A stretch of 64,000 bases of DNA, taken from an uncultured Ruminococcus sp. Its GTDB lineage: Bacteria > Bacillota > Clostridia > Oscillospirales > Acutalibacteraceae. The position numbers were made by a program, and so were the translations under genes. The DNA lies in contig CACWNY010000001.1 of assembly GCA_902762375.1 (NCBI GenBank), positions 62,001 to 126,000 of the forward strand, read 5' to 3'. How positions within the stretch are numbered: the stretch's first letter is position 1; every line of letters starts with the position of its first letter. Shown here piece by piece: positions 36,196-45,473 of the stretch. A model generated the notes under the pieces. It was not told the origin of the DNA. It did no database searches and saw nothing but the letters and a program-made list of their open reading frames with translations.

Positions 36196-36229
36196 AAACG
36201 ATAATATGAATGTTTAAGGGGAATTTTTT

Positions 36230-36685
36230 ATGAAATGTCCTTATTGTGGGTATCACGACAGCAAGGTAATTGATTCTCGTTCGATAGAAGACAACGAAAG
36301 GATACGCCGAAGACGGGAATGTATACAATGTAAGAAACGCTTTACGACTTATGAGGTAGTGGAGCATAGTCCGCTGATGGTTATCAAGAGAGATGATTCA
36401 AGGGAAGCGTTCAGCAGAGAGAAGTTATGTTCAGGAATTTTGCGTGCGTGTGAGAAAAGACCTGTTTCCATGCAGACTATTGAAGAAATGGTCAGTCGTA
36501 TTGAAAGACAGGTTCAGAATTCTTTTGACAGAGAAGTCACCTCCAACATAATAGGCGAATATGCTATGGAAGAACTGAAAAAAACAGATGAAGTAGCTTA
36601 TGTGCGTTTTGCGTCTGTTTACCGACAGTTCAAGGATATCAACACATTCATGGAAGAACTCAATAAATTGTTGCAGAATGATTAA
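36230..36685 (+). CDS. nrdR: Transcriptional repressor NrdR
   Basis: 151 aa. Nucleotide-sensing repressor of ribonucleotide reductase genes. N-terminal zinc ribbon [15 protein letters not shown] and [12 protein letters not shown], then the ATP-cone domain ([16 protein letters not shown] to [12 protein letters not shown]). All four Cys ligands are present. No nrd gene lies in the window. Confidence 0.96.
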   Translation: MKCPYCGYHDSKVIDSRSIEDNERIRRRRECIQCKKRFTTYEVVEHSPLMVIKRDDSREAFSREKLCSGILRACEKRPVSMQTIEEMVSRIERQVQNSFDREVTSNIIGEYAMEELKKTDEVAYVRFASVYRQFKDINTFMEELNKLLQND

Positions 36686-36738
36686 TTGTGTGTAAAGCAA
36701 TCATCAGCAGGCAAAACCTATAGGAAAAGGTGAAATTT

Positions 36739-37597
36739 TTGGGTAACATAGTTGTAATTTTTCAATTTGTTGTGCTTTTGGGTGTCTGCGTGGGTGCAAT
36801 AGTAGGTATTAAGAAAAAAATGGATAAGTCGTCCAACAAAAGAGATAATTTTTCATCACCTGTATTTCCCGTCCCAAAATACGCTTCAGATGATAATTCA
36901 TCGGTAGCGGTATCTCCCATGCCTGAATATGATTTGACAGCAGTTAAAGAGGATTATTACCGTCTGAGAAATCAGCTTGAGATACCGTCAGGTTGTATGA
37001 GAATTGACATGGAAACAACTGTATTCGGGTTTCCGTGCCGTACAAGAGTAAACGGACAGTATTTCAAGTACGGGTTTTATTGTTGGGTTGCGGACGACAC
37101 ACTGTATATTTTCCCAACAGAAGACCATCTGAAAAATAATTATATTACCTATAGTATGAATTTGTACGGTGAAGATACTTTTGACAGCAATGACATACCT
37201 TTATATCAAATAAAGAAGTCCGCTATTATCCGTTACAGAATTATCGGAGAAATCCATTCAGAAAAAAATCAAGACAAATGATGTAAGACAATATGAAAGA
37301 GATAAGATTGTCGGTCGGATAATCGCCGAAAGCACACTTACATTTATTGACACTGTTGACGACAAAAACAGATATTATACCAGAGTAAGAAAGATAGATG
37401 AACGGTGTGTAGAATTGTCATATTACGATGGTACACAATCCCATAACATCATACTTGGTTTTGGTATCTATCAATTTCTTAAACAGAATTTCCCTGATAA
37501 GGAGTATGACCATCAGGAAACGAAACAAAAAGTTTCGTTGACTAAAAGTTCTGTTACACAGGAAGAGTTTACTGATAGCTGGTCAGACTGGACATAG
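36739..37597 (+). pseudogene. Membrane-anchored unknown protein split by a frameshift at an A7 run
   Basis: The first part (start TTG 36739 after AGGTGA, or GTG 36730) has one transmembrane segment, a linker and a beta-rich domain (TRVNGQYFKYGFYCWVADDTLYIFPTEDH) and ends at TGA 37279-37281. Just before that is GAAAAAAATC (37261-37270). Shifting by one base there opens a frame without any start codon that runs to TAG 37597 (VRQYERDKIVGRIIAEST... to EEFTDSWSDWT). One A too many in the run would explain both halves. It may be a mutation, a sequencing error or slippage. I do not recognise the protein. Confidence 0.65.
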
Positions 37598-37605
37598 ATA
37601 TTTTT

Positions 37606-37775
37606 TAATGCGTAATTCGTAATGCGTAATTCGTAATTATCGAAAAACAACCTGTAGCTATGACAATTAAAAGTTTTTGTCCACTTTTTTCAAAAAGTGG
37701 GCAGGGTTAAGGGGCGGCAGCCCCTTAGCAGGATTTTAAAGGGCGAAGCCCTTTAATGGATAAAAATGCAAAACA
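37606..37775 (+). repeat. Dispersed hairpin repeat, copy 10, with tandem second repeat
   Basis: 37608-37640 is two copies of ATGCGTAATTCGTA. 37642-37775 is a plus-orientation copy with lead AAACAACCTGTAGCTAT and hairpins of the CACTTTTTT, AAGGGGCGGCAGCCCCTT and AAAGGGCGAAGCCCTTT type. Confidence 0.85.
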
Positions 37776-37813
37776 AAAGCAGGCAGTTGTTTTTTGAGAA
37801 GTAAATAAAAAAA

Positions 37814-37842
37814 TTGACATTAATTCTTGCAAGTGGTATATT
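37814..37842 (+). promoter_or_regulatory. Promoter of the asd-dap operon
   Basis: TTGACA (37814-37819), 17-bp spacer, TATATT (37837-37842). The leader of about 65 nt contains GTGGCTTG/CAAGCCAC (37848-37872), a short hairpin; it is too small for a lysine riboswitch. Confidence 0.8.
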
Positions 37843-37913
37843 ATATAGTGGCTTGTAAGATAAGCAAGCCACCAATCCAATTTGAGAGTATTTATGTTTT
37901 AGGAGGACTTTTT

Positions 37914-38993
37914 ATGAAGAAGTATAAGGTAGGTATCATCGGTGCGACAGGTATGGTCGGACAGAGATTTTCGCTGTTGCTGGAAAATCACCCATGGTTT
38001 GAGGTTGTGGTGCTGGCAGCAAGCAAGCGTTCCGCAGGCAAGACTTATAAAGAAGCTGTGGAAAAGAAATGGGCGATGAGTGTTCCAATTCCTGAAAAGT
38101 TCGCCGATATGGTTGTTATGGACGCAAGTGAAGTAGAAAGCGTAGCAAGTAAAGTAGATTTTGTCTTTTGTGCGGTAGACATGAAAAAAGACGAAATCAA
38201 AGCATTAGAAGAAGCCTATGCAAAGGCAGAATGTCCTGTTATGTCGAATAACAGTGCCAACAGACACACCCCTGATGTTCCGATGATTATTCCCGAAATC
38301 AATTCCGAACACGCTAAAATCATTCCTGCACAGAGAAAGCGTCTTGGAACGAAGAAAGGTTTTATTGCGGTAAAATCGAACTGTTCTTTACAGAGTTATG
38401 TTCCCGCTGTTCACCCTTTGATGGACTTAGGCGTGAAAAAGGTACTGGCTTGTACTTATCAGGCAATTTCGGGAGCAGGAAAAACTTTCGAAACATGGCC
38501 GGAGATGATGGATAATGTCATTCCCTACATTGGCGGAGAAGAAGAAAAATCCGAAAAAGAACCGCTGAAAATCTGGGGTCACATTGAAGGTGATGTGATT
38601 GTGGATACACAAGTTCCTTCTATCACTTCACAATGTATCAGAGTACCTGTAAGTGACGGTCATACAGCGGCAGTATTTGTCGAACTGGAAAAGAAAGTTT
38701 CGATGGAAGAAATCATTTCCAGATGGGAAAACTACAGAGGTAAGGCACAGGAATTAAATCTCCCGTCCGCACCGAAACAGTTTTTACACTATTTCACCGA
38801 ACCCGACAGACCGCAGATTAAGAGTGAAAGAAATTTAGAAAACGGCATGGCGGTTTCGATAGGCAGATTGAGAGAAGATACACAGTACACGATAAAATTT
38901 GTATGTATGTCACATAACACTCTCAGAGGAGCAGCAGGGGGAGCAGTATTGATGGCGGAATTGCTTTGTGCTGAAGGGTATCTTGACGACTGA
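37914..38993 (+). CDS. asd: Aspartate-semialdehyde dehydrogenase, archaeal/fungal type
   Basis: 359 aa from ATG 37914 after AGGAGGA. Makes aspartate semialdehyde from aspartyl phosphate with NADPH. GIIGATGMVGQRF is the nucleotide loop; the catalytic Cys is in VKSNCSLQSY; SGAGKTFETWPEM and HTAAVFVELEKKV fit the TIGR00978 branch rather than the usual E. coli type. First gene of the lysine/diaminopimelate operon, 32 nt before dapA. Confidence 0.95.
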   Translation: MKKYKVGIIGATGMVGQRFSLLLENHPWFEVVVLAASKRSAGKTYKEAVEKKWAMSVPIPEKFADMVVMDASEVESVASKVDFVFCAVDMKKDEIKALEEAYAKAECPVMSNNSANRHTPDVPMIIPEINSEHAKIIPAQRKRLGTKKGFIAVKSNCSLQSYVPAVHPLMDLGVKKVLACTYQAISGAGKTFETWPEMMDNVIPYIGGEEEKSEKEPLKIWGHIEGDVIVDTQVPSITSQCIRVPVSDGHTAAVFVELEKKVSMEEIISRWENYRGKAQELNLPSAPKQFLHYFTEPDRPQIKSERNLENGMAVSIGRLREDTQYTIKFVCMSHNTLRGAAGGAVLMAELLCAEGYLDD

Positions 38994-39025
38994 TAATAAA
39001 AAATCATACAGGGAGGTTATTTCTT

Positions 39026-39916
39026 ATGAATAAACCTGTTTTTACAGGCAGTTGTGTTGCCATTGTCACCCCAATGAATTATGACGGCACAATCAATTAT
39101 GACGAATACGGAAAATTAATTGAATTTCAGATAGAGAACGGTACGGACGCTATTGTGACTTGTGGAACAACAGGTGAATCCGCTGTAATGAACCACAAGG
39201 AACATTGCGAAGTTATCGAATATACCGTCAAGAAAGTTGACGGCAGAATACCTGTTATTGCAGGAACAGGCAGTAACGATACCGCCTATGCGGTTGAACT
39301 GACCAGAGAAGCAAAAAATCTTGGTGCAGACGCTGTTTTATCCGTCACCCCCTATTACAACAAAACCTCACAGAATGGACTTGTACAGCATTTCAACACG
39401 ATAGCCAATGCAGTAGATATCCCTATGATTTTGTACAATGTTCCCAGCCGAACAGGTTGCTGTATCAAACCCGAAACTTATGTACAGCTTGCCAAAAACC
39501 CGAACATTGTTGCGGTAAAAGAAGCAAGCGATAAAATTGGCGATGTTGCCCAGACACTTGCCCTTTGTGGAGAGAATTTCACGCTTTATACAGGTTGTGA
39601 CGATATGACCGTACCTGTCATGTCATTAGGCGGAAAGGGTGTTATTTCGGTATTTGCGAATGTATGTCCGAAAGAAATGCACGAAATCGCACAGTATTGT
39701 CTTGATGGCGATTTCAAAAAAGGAGCAGAAATGCACTTGTATTATTTAGAACTGATGAACGCATTATTCTGTGATGTCAACCCTATTCCCGTCAAAGAAG
39801 CAATGAACATGATGGGGTATAATTGTGGAAGATGTCGTTTACCGTTAGTTTCCCTGAACGAAAAGAATTACGCATATCTTAAATCCGTCATGGCAAAATA
39901 CGGTTTGTTAAAGTAA
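39026..39916 (+). CDS. dapA: 4-hydroxy-tetrahydrodipicolinate synthase
   Basis: 296 aa, GGGAGG before the ATG. Condenses pyruvate and aspartate semialdehyde. Active-site features: GTTGESAVM, the Tyr in LYNVPSRTG, and the Schiff-base Lys in VAVKEASDKIG. Ordinary length. Second gene of the operon. Confidence 0.97.
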   Translation: MNKPVFTGSCVAIVTPMNYDGTINYDEYGKLIEFQIENGTDAIVTCGTTGESAVMNHKEHCEVIEYTVKKVDGRIPVIAGTGSNDTAYAVELTREAKNLGADAVLSVTPYYNKTSQNGLVQHFNTIANAVDIPMILYNVPSRTGCCIKPETYVQLAKNPNIVAVKEASDKIGDVAQTLALCGENFTLYTGCDDMTVPVMSLGGKGVISVFANVCPKEMHEIAQYCLDGDFKKGAEMHLYYLELMNALFCDVNPIPVKEAMNMMGYNCGRCRLPLVSLNEKNYAYLKSVMAKYGLLK

Positions 39917-39944
39917 AAATCCAAAAGAACAGGAAGTTGAAAAC

Positions 39945-40703
39945 ATGACAGATATAATTTTAAGTGGTTGTTGCGGAAAAATGGGAAAAGTCATTGTGAA
40001 CGAAGTCGCTAAAAGAGAAGATTGTCGTATTGTGGCAGGAGTTGACATTTTTCCAGACAACAGTTTGCCATTTCCCGTGTATGATGATTTCAGCAAGATT
40101 ACAGAGAAAGCCGATGTCATTATAGATTTTTCCAACCCTGTAGTTTTAAAGGGAATGTTGAGTTATGCGATAGATAAAGAAGTTCCTTGTGTGATTTGTA
40201 CGACAGGCTATTCCGCAGAACAGACGGAAAATATTCGAAAAGCTTCAGAGAAAGTAGCTATATTCTATTCCCGAAATATGTCGTTGGGAATTAATCTGTT
40301 GATAGAGCTTTCCCGACAGGCGGAAAAAGTACTGGGAAAGTCGTTTGATGTAGAGATTGTCGAAAAGCACCACAATCAAAAAGTAGACGCACCCAGCGGA
40401 ACAGCGTTGATGATAGCAGATGCGATTGCCGATACGATGGAGAATGAACCGCAGTATGTTTATGACAGACATTCCTACCGCAGAAAAAGAGAGCGTAACG
40501 AAATTGGTATTCACGCTGTAAGAGGCGGAACGATTGTGGGAGAACATGAAGTCATTTTTGCAGGTCACGATGAAGTACTGACGATTACCCATCAGGCACA
40601 GTCCAAAGAAGTATTTGCGGTAGGTTCAATCAATGCAGGAATATATCTCAAGGGAAAAACAAGCGGAATGTATGATATGTCCGCAATGTTGCAGGAAAAA
40701 TAA
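39945..40703 (+). CDS. dapB: 4-hydroxy-tetrahydrodipicolinate reductase
   Basis: 252 aa. Reduces the DapA product. N-terminal GCCGKMGKVI binds the cofactor; EKHHNQKVDAPSGTA is the catalytic signature, and HAVRGGTIVGEHEV follows. 28 nt after dapA, 15 nt before the ACT protein. Confidence 0.97.
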   Translation: MTDIILSGCCGKMGKVIVNEVAKREDCRIVAGVDIFPDNSLPFPVYDDFSKITEKADVIIDFSNPVVLKGMLSYAIDKEVPCVICTTGYSAEQTENIRKASEKVAIFYSRNMSLGINLLIELSRQAEKVLGKSFDVEIVEKHHNQKVDAPSGTALMIADAIADTMENEPQYVYDRHSYRRKRERNEIGIHAVRGGTIVGEHEVIFAGHDEVLTITHQAQSKEVFAVGSINAGIYLKGKTSGMYDMSAMLQEK

Positions 40704-40718
40704 GCAGGAGGCGAAAAA

Positions 40719-41171
40719 ATGAGTGTTAAAATCACAGTAGCAAGTGATATCACGCTGGTTACATTGCACAATGCCCCAACAGACATGGATTTTATTGCCA
40801 CAGTATTTGAAGATATAGCCAATTTAAATATTGATGTAGATATGATTTCGCTGTCGCCGGTGCAGGGAATGACCACCAGTATTTCCTTTACGGTACAAGA
40901 TGATGACCTGATGACCTTATTAGGTTACACATCGAAATTAAAGAGTAAGAACATCAAACCGATAGTCAGCAGTGGCAATTCCATTATCAGTATAGCTGAT
41001 GAGAGCATGGAGAACACTCCTGGTATAGCAGGAAAGATTTTTAGAGCGATAGCCAATTCTAAGGCAGACATCAGAATTATCACTACATCGCAGGTACAGG
41101 TATCCGTTTTGGTTACGGACGCAGTGTTTGAACAGGCATACAGTGCATTAAGTACTTGTCTGGATTCATAA
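40719..41171 (+). CDS. Stand-alone ACT-domain protein, aspartokinase regulatory-like
   Basis: 150 aa after GCAGGAGG. It consists of two ACT domains, about 8-75 (ITLVTLHNAPTDMDFIATVFEDIANLNIDVDMI) and 85-150 (TPGIAGKIFRAIANSKADIRIITTSQ), like the C-terminal regulatory part of aspartokinase or the small LysC beta subunit, without the kinase domain. In this operon it may bind lysine or threonine and act on an aspartokinase encoded elsewhere. That partner is inferred, not seen. Confidence 0.85.
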   Translation: MSVKITVASDITLVTLHNAPTDMDFIATVFEDIANLNIDVDMISLSPVQGMTTSISFTVQDDDLMTLLGYTSKLKSKNIKPIVSSGNSIISIADESMENTPGIAGKIFRAIANSKADIRIITTSQVQVSVLVTDAVFEQAYSALSTCLDS

Positions 41172-41203
41172 TCGTATGAAAACAGCAATATTATTATGAG
41201 AGG

Positions 41204-41252
41204 AAAAGGAGTGTTTGTCTGACCGAAAGCGAAAGATTAACACTCCTTTTGC
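41204..41252 (+). terminator. Terminator of the dap operon
   Basis: AAAAGGAGTGTT (41204-41215) pairs with AACACTCCTTTT (41239-41250), a 12-bp perfect stem. Confidence 0.85.
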
Positions 41253-41278
41253 GATTTTTCTTTGTCAAGCATTGAGGA

Positions 41279-41579
41279 GGTTAAGAGCGTTGCCCTTAAC
41301 AATCCCATCAGGGGCGTTGCCTTGTGAGGGGCGTTGCCTCTCAACCCCATCAGGGGCGTTGCCCCTGAACCCCACGAACTTTTTGAAAAAAGTTCGACAA
41401 AAACTTTTCTGGCTCACTTCGTTCGGAATGATTAGCCAAGTGTCAGCGGTGACAATTAGAAGTTTTTTGTCCACTTTTGGGGGAAAAGTGGGCGGGATTG
41501 TCAAGGGTGCAACCCTTGACGCAGGATTTTCAAGGGTGCAACCCTTGAAACAGGATTTTTAAGGGCGGTAGCCCTTAAA
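41279..41579. repeat. Dispersed hairpin repeat, inverted pair with extra hairpins (copy 11)
   Basis: The minus unit has the GGGGCGTTGCC hairpin amplified (ATCAGGGGCGTTGCC, GAGGGGCGTTGCCTCTC, CAGGGGCGTTGCCCCTG) before CGAACTTTTT/AAAAAGTTCG. The plus unit has CCACTTTTGGGGGAAAAGTGG-type loop, CAAGGGTGCAACCCTTG twice and TTAAGGGCGGTAGCCCTTAA. This accounts for the 41253-41620 gap. Confidence 0.88.
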
Positions 41580-41665
41580 CAGTGTTTGCCAAAGAAAAAT
41601 CCCCCGAAAAAAATTTAAAAATGAGGTGTATAGATTGCATGGACGAAAGTAAGGAGAATCAACTT

Positions 41666-43828
41666 ATGGTGAGTTTAGAAAAATGCAAGAAAAACAAAGA
41701 GAATATTCCTTATAACAACCGTGAATTGAGCTGGCTGGATTTTAACTTGCGTGTGCTTGAAGAAGCGATGGAACACGAAAATCCGATTATGGAGAGAGTG
41801 AACTTTTTATCCATCACGGCATCAAACCTAGATGAGTTTTTCATGGTGAGGGTGGCAGGAGTGCTTGACCAGGTACATCAGGGACTGAAAAAACGGGATT
41901 TCAGCGGAAACACCCCCAAAGAACTTTTTGAAAAACTTTCCGAAAAAATACACATTTTTGTCAAGAAGCAGTATTCCTGTCTGAGCCGTTCCATAATGCC
42001 TGACCTGAAAAAACATAACATGATTTTTTCAGGAATTAAGACACTCAATAAAAAACAACTGGAATTTGTCAACAAATATTTTGAAAATACAGTATTTCCG
42101 ATACTCACGCCGATGGCAGTAGATACAAGCCGACCATTTCCGCAACTGATGAACAAAAGTGTGAACATTGCGGTCAGACTGAACGGCAACGGCAAAAAAG
42201 CCAAGTTTGCGATTATCCAAGTGCCGTCAACGACAATTCCAAGATTTATTGAAGTGCCGTCAGACAGCGAAAAGCGTGTATTTGTCATGTTGGAAGACAT
42301 TATCATGTATCGTTTGCAGGAAGTTTTTGAACTTTACAAAATTATAGCGTGTTCACCGTTCCGTATTACGAGAGATTCCGATTTGGATATTGATGAGGAC
42401 GCAGAGGATTTGCTTGTCGAAATTCAGAACTCCATCAAATTACGAAAACGGGGCAAGCCTGTAAGACTGGAAATGACCAAAGGCATTGATAAAGAACTGA
42501 GAAAATTTCTTGTGCATATGCTTGATGTGGGCGAAAAAGAAATTTATGAAGTTTCGGGAGCATTGGATTTGACCTTTTTGTCAAAATTCTGTAAAGTGGA
42601 TAACAGTGCAGAATTACATTTCAGTCCGATAGTGCCTGTCAATCCGCCTGCTGATTTTTGTGGCTATGACGATATTTTTCAGGCTATACGGGAAAAAGAC
42701 AGGCTTGTTCATCACCCTTACGATAGTTTTGACGCTGTACTGGAGTTTATCCGCAAGTCTGCCGAAGACCCTGATGTACTGGCAATCAAGCAGACTTTGT
42801 ACAGAGTAAGCGGAAAATCACCTGTTATTTCGGCATTGATAAAGGCAGTCGAAAAGGGAAAACAGGTAACTGTACTAGTCGAACTGAAAGCCCGTTTTGA
42901 CGAAGAAAACAATATTCACTGGGCAAAGAAACTGGAAGACGCAGGTTGTCATGTCGTATACGGACTGACAGGACTGAAAACACATTGTAAAATCTGTCTG
43001 GTAGTCAGGCGTGAACAGGACGGTATACGAAGATATCTTCATGTTGCCACAGGAAATTACAACGATATTACCGCAAGATTTTATACAGATATCGGAATGT
43101 TTACTTGCCGTGATGATTTCGGTGAGGACGCTACTGTATTATTCAATGTACTGACAGGGTATTCCTTACCGCCTGTTTACAACAAATTCGTGGTTGCTCC
43201 CAAAGGCATGAGAAAATTCTTTGAGGAGAAAATCAGACAGGAAACCGAAAACTGTAAAAATGGCTTACCTAGTGGAATTACCGTCAAAGTCAATTCGCTG
43301 GTTGACCCTAATATCATTAAGTTGTTATATCAGGCATCAGGTGTAGGGGTAAAAATTACATTGATTATCAGAGGAATTTGTTGTCTGATTCCTGCTTTGA
43401 AAGGTTACAGTGAAAATATTACGGTGTACAGTATTGTCGGACAGTTGTTGGAACACAGCCGTATTTTCCGTTTTGAAAACGGCGGAAATCCTGAAATCTA
43501 TATGGGCAGTGCCGACTGGATGCCCAGAAATTTAGACCGCAGAGTAGAATTAGTATTTCCCGTAGAAGATGAAGATGTGAAGAAGCGTGTGGAAGAAATT
43601 CTGGAAATCACGGTCAATGATACGGTCAATAAACGCACACAACATTCTGATACAACTTATGCACTTGTGGATAAACGAGGAAAGAAAAAAATCAACAGTC
43701 AGGTTGAATTTTCAAAGATGTCGAAAAAGGCGTTGAAAAATGCCCAAAAAAATATTATTGCCCGAGAAATCGGAACACCGAGATTTTCGGGCGACTTACC
43801 AAAAAAGGAGAATGAAGACAATGATTAA
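41666..43828 (+). CDS. ppk1: Polyphosphate kinase 1
   Basis: 720 aa from ATG 41666, 9 nt after AAGGAG (starts at 41621 and 41639 have poorer sites). Makes polyphosphate from ATP, reversibly. Motifs: NNRELSWLDFNLRVLEEA, ASNLDEFFMVRVAG, HHPYDSF, the phospho-His region LTGLKTHCKICLVVRRE, and YLHVATGNYND; the second catalytic His region is EHSRIFRF. It overlaps pfkA by 8 nt. Confidence 0.95.
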   Translation: MVSLEKCKKNKENIPYNNRELSWLDFNLRVLEEAMEHENPIMERVNFLSITASNLDEFFMVRVAGVLDQVHQGLKKRDFSGNTPKELFEKLSEKIHIFVKKQYSCLSRSIMPDLKKHNMIFSGIKTLNKKQLEFVNKYFENTVFPILTPMAVDTSRPFPQLMNKSVNIAVRLNGNGKKAKFAIIQVPSTTIPRFIEVPSDSEKRVFVMLEDIIMYRLQEVFELYKIIACSPFRITRDSDLDIDEDAEDLLVEIQNSIKLRKRGKPVRLEMTKGIDKELRKFLVHMLDVGEKEIYEVSGALDLTFLSKFCKVDNSAELHFSPIVPVNPPADFCGYDDIFQAIREKDRLVHHPYDSFDAVLEFIRKSAEDPDVLAIKQTLYRVSGKSPVISALIKAVEKGKQVTVLVELKARFDEENNIHWAKKLEDAGCHVVYGLTGLKTHCKICLVVRREQDGIRRYLHVATGNYNDITARFYTDIGMFTCRDDFGEDATVLFNVLTGYSLPPVYNKFVVAPKGMRKFFEEKIRQETENCKNGLPSGITVKVNSLVDPNIIKLLYQASGVGVKITLIIRGICCLIPALKGYSENITVYSIVGQLLEHSRIFRFENGGNPEIYMGSADWMPRNLDRRVELVFPVEDEDVKKRVEEILEITVNDTVNKRTQHSDTTYALVDKRGKKKINSQVEFSKMSKKALKNAQKNIIAREIGTPRFSGDLPKKENEDND

Positions 43829-44906
43829 AAGAGTAGGTTTTCTTACCAGTGGCGGTGACTGTCAGGGACTGAATGCGTCTATGAGAGCAGTGGCAAAAGC
43901 ATTGTACAATCATTACGGCGAAAAGAACCTTGAGATAATCGGGATACTCAACGGTTACAAAGGATTGATTCACGGTGACTACAAAAAGATGAAACCTGAA
44001 GATTTTTCAGGTATTCTTTTCAGAGGCGGAACAATTCTGGGAACATCAAGACAGCCGTTCAAGATGATGAGAGTAATCGAAGAAGACGGTATTGACAAAG
44101 TAGCTTGTATGAAAAAGACATACAAATATTTAAAACTGGATTGTCTTGTCATTCTTGGGGGTAACGGTTCGCAAAAGACCGCCAACTTACTTAGAGAAGA
44201 AGGTTGTAATATAGTTTCTCTCCCGAAAACTATCGACAATGACCTTTGGGGTACAGAAAAAACTTTTGGTTTCCAGAGTGGTATCAATATTGCCACAGAG
44301 GGTCTTGATGCCATTCACACAACGGCAGAATCCCACAGCCGAATTTTTGTTGTAGAAGTTATGGGTCACAAAGTCGGTTGGCTGACCTTGTATGCAGGTA
44401 TTGCAGGCGGTGCAGATGTCATTTTGTTGCCCGAAATTCCCTACAATGTTGAAAGTATTGCCAAAAAGATTGTTGACAGAGAAAGAAACGGAAAACACTT
44501 TACTGTTATTGCTATGGCAGAGGGAGCTATTCCGCAGGAAGTTGCCAAAATGTCGAAGAAAGAGAAAAAGCAGGCAATCATGGCACAGCCCAACGGAACC
44601 TTTACCGAAAAGCTGGCAAAAGATATTCAGGCAAAGACAGGTCACGAAACAAGAGCAACCGTTCTGGGTCATATTCAGCGTGGCGGAACAACCTGTCCTT
44701 ACGACAGAGCATTATCCACATTCTTAGGAGCAAAAGCGTGTGATTTAATCGTCAACGAACAGTACGGCAACATGGTTGCTTTACAGGGCGACAAAATTAT
44801 TCCCGTACCGCTTGAGGAAGTGGCAGGAAAACTGAAAGTTGTCCCTGTAGACTGTGATGAAATCAAGTGTGCAAGAGCAGTCGGAATTTCTTTCGGTGAC
44901 GAATAA
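43821..44906 (+). CDS. pfkA: 6-phosphofructokinase (G104/K124 type)
   Basis: 361 aa from ATG 43821, inside the end of ppk1, with AAAAGGAG upstream. Phosphorylates fructose 6-phosphate. Motifs: TSGGDCQGLNASMRAV, FRGGTILGTSR, LGGNGSQKTA, LPKTIDNDLWGT, GHIQRGG. The usual GGDGS is GGNGS, so the residue equivalent to Asp103 is Asn; Gly104 suggests ATP use, while Lys124 (PKTIDND) is the residue of PPi-dependent and mixed group III enzymes. The donor cannot be fixed from sequence. Coupling to polyphosphate kinase is notable. Confidence 0.9.
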   Translation: MIKRVGFLTSGGDCQGLNASMRAVAKALYNHYGEKNLEIIGILNGYKGLIHGDYKKMKPEDFSGILFRGGTILGTSRQPFKMMRVIEEDGIDKVACMKKTYKYLKLDCLVILGGNGSQKTANLLREEGCNIVSLPKTIDNDLWGTEKTFGFQSGINIATEGLDAIHTTAESHSRIFVVEVMGHKVGWLTLYAGIAGGADVILLPEIPYNVESIAKKIVDRERNGKHFTVIAMAEGAIPQEVAKMSKKEKKQAIMAQPNGTFTEKLAKDIQAKTGHETRATVLGHIQRGGTTCPYDRALSTFLGAKACDLIVNEQYGNMVALQGDKIIPVPLEEVAGKLKVVPVDCDEIKCARAVGISFGDE

Positions 44907-44927
44907 TCATTTCAGGAAAGGGCTTGA

Positions 44928-45374
44928 TTGTTTGCTATGGCAGATAAAGAACTGATGAAAGAACGCAAAAGGTGGAAATTTTTAGGATTGCCATTTACTT
45001 TCACCACATTTGCAATTACAGATAAAAAGTTGGTCATAGAAAGAGGCTTATTCACGACCAATGAGGACGAAATTCTTTTGTATAAGGTACTGGATATCCA
45101 GTATTCCCGCACACTGGGACAGAAAATTTTCGGACTTGGCACAATAAAAGTCTTTTCGCAAGATGTATCTATGCCTGAGTTGTTGATTAAAAATATCAAA
45201 AATTCCAGAAAGTTTAAGGAATTGCTTTCGGAACAGAGTGAACTGGAAAAGCAAAGACTGAGTGTACGGCGTGGAGAAGATATGGGTATACACTACCATG
45301 ACCATCATCACCACGATGACCACTTTGACCATCATGATTTTGATGATGATTTCGATAACGATACAGAAGAATAA
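44928..45374 (+). CDS. Bacterial PH-domain (bPH_2) protein with His/Asp tail
   Basis: 148 aa from TTG 44928 (AGGAAAGG 5-6 nt upstream) or ATG 44937. Residues 20-100 form a bPH_2/YdbS-like domain (FAITDKKLVIERGLFTTNEDEILLYKVLDIQYSRTLGQK and GLGTIKVFS). The last 28 residues are nearly all His and Asp (HYHDHHHHDDHFDHHDF, then DDDFDNDTEE), which could bind metal such as Zn or Ni. No transmembrane segment. 21 nt after pfkA, so probably read from the same transcript. Confidence 0.75.
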   Translation: MFAMADKELMKERKRWKFLGLPFTFTTFAITDKKLVIERGLFTTNEDEILLYKVLDIQYSRTLGQKIFGLGTIKVFSQDVSMPELLIKNIKNSRKFKELLSEQSELEKQRLSVRRGEDMGIHYHDHHHHDDHFDHHDFDDDFDNDTEE

Positions 45375-45396
45375 TGCTGAAAAGCAAAAATTGTTA

Positions 45397-45425
45397 TTGA
45401 CTTTTTTTGTAAATTTCGTTATGAT
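45397..45425 (+). promoter_or_regulatory. Probable promoter
   Basis: TTGACT (45397-45402), 17-bp spacer, TATGAT (45420-45425), 48 bp before the small membrane protein. Confidence 0.65.
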
Positions 45426-45473
45426 ATTATTATCAGGAGAACAGAAAATTTACTATCAGGGAGGTTATTCCTT

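Noticed and set aside
37843..37913. Lysine riboswitch before asd
   Set aside because: The leader is only about 65 nt with one small hairpin; a lysine riboswitch needs about 170 nt and its motifs are missing.
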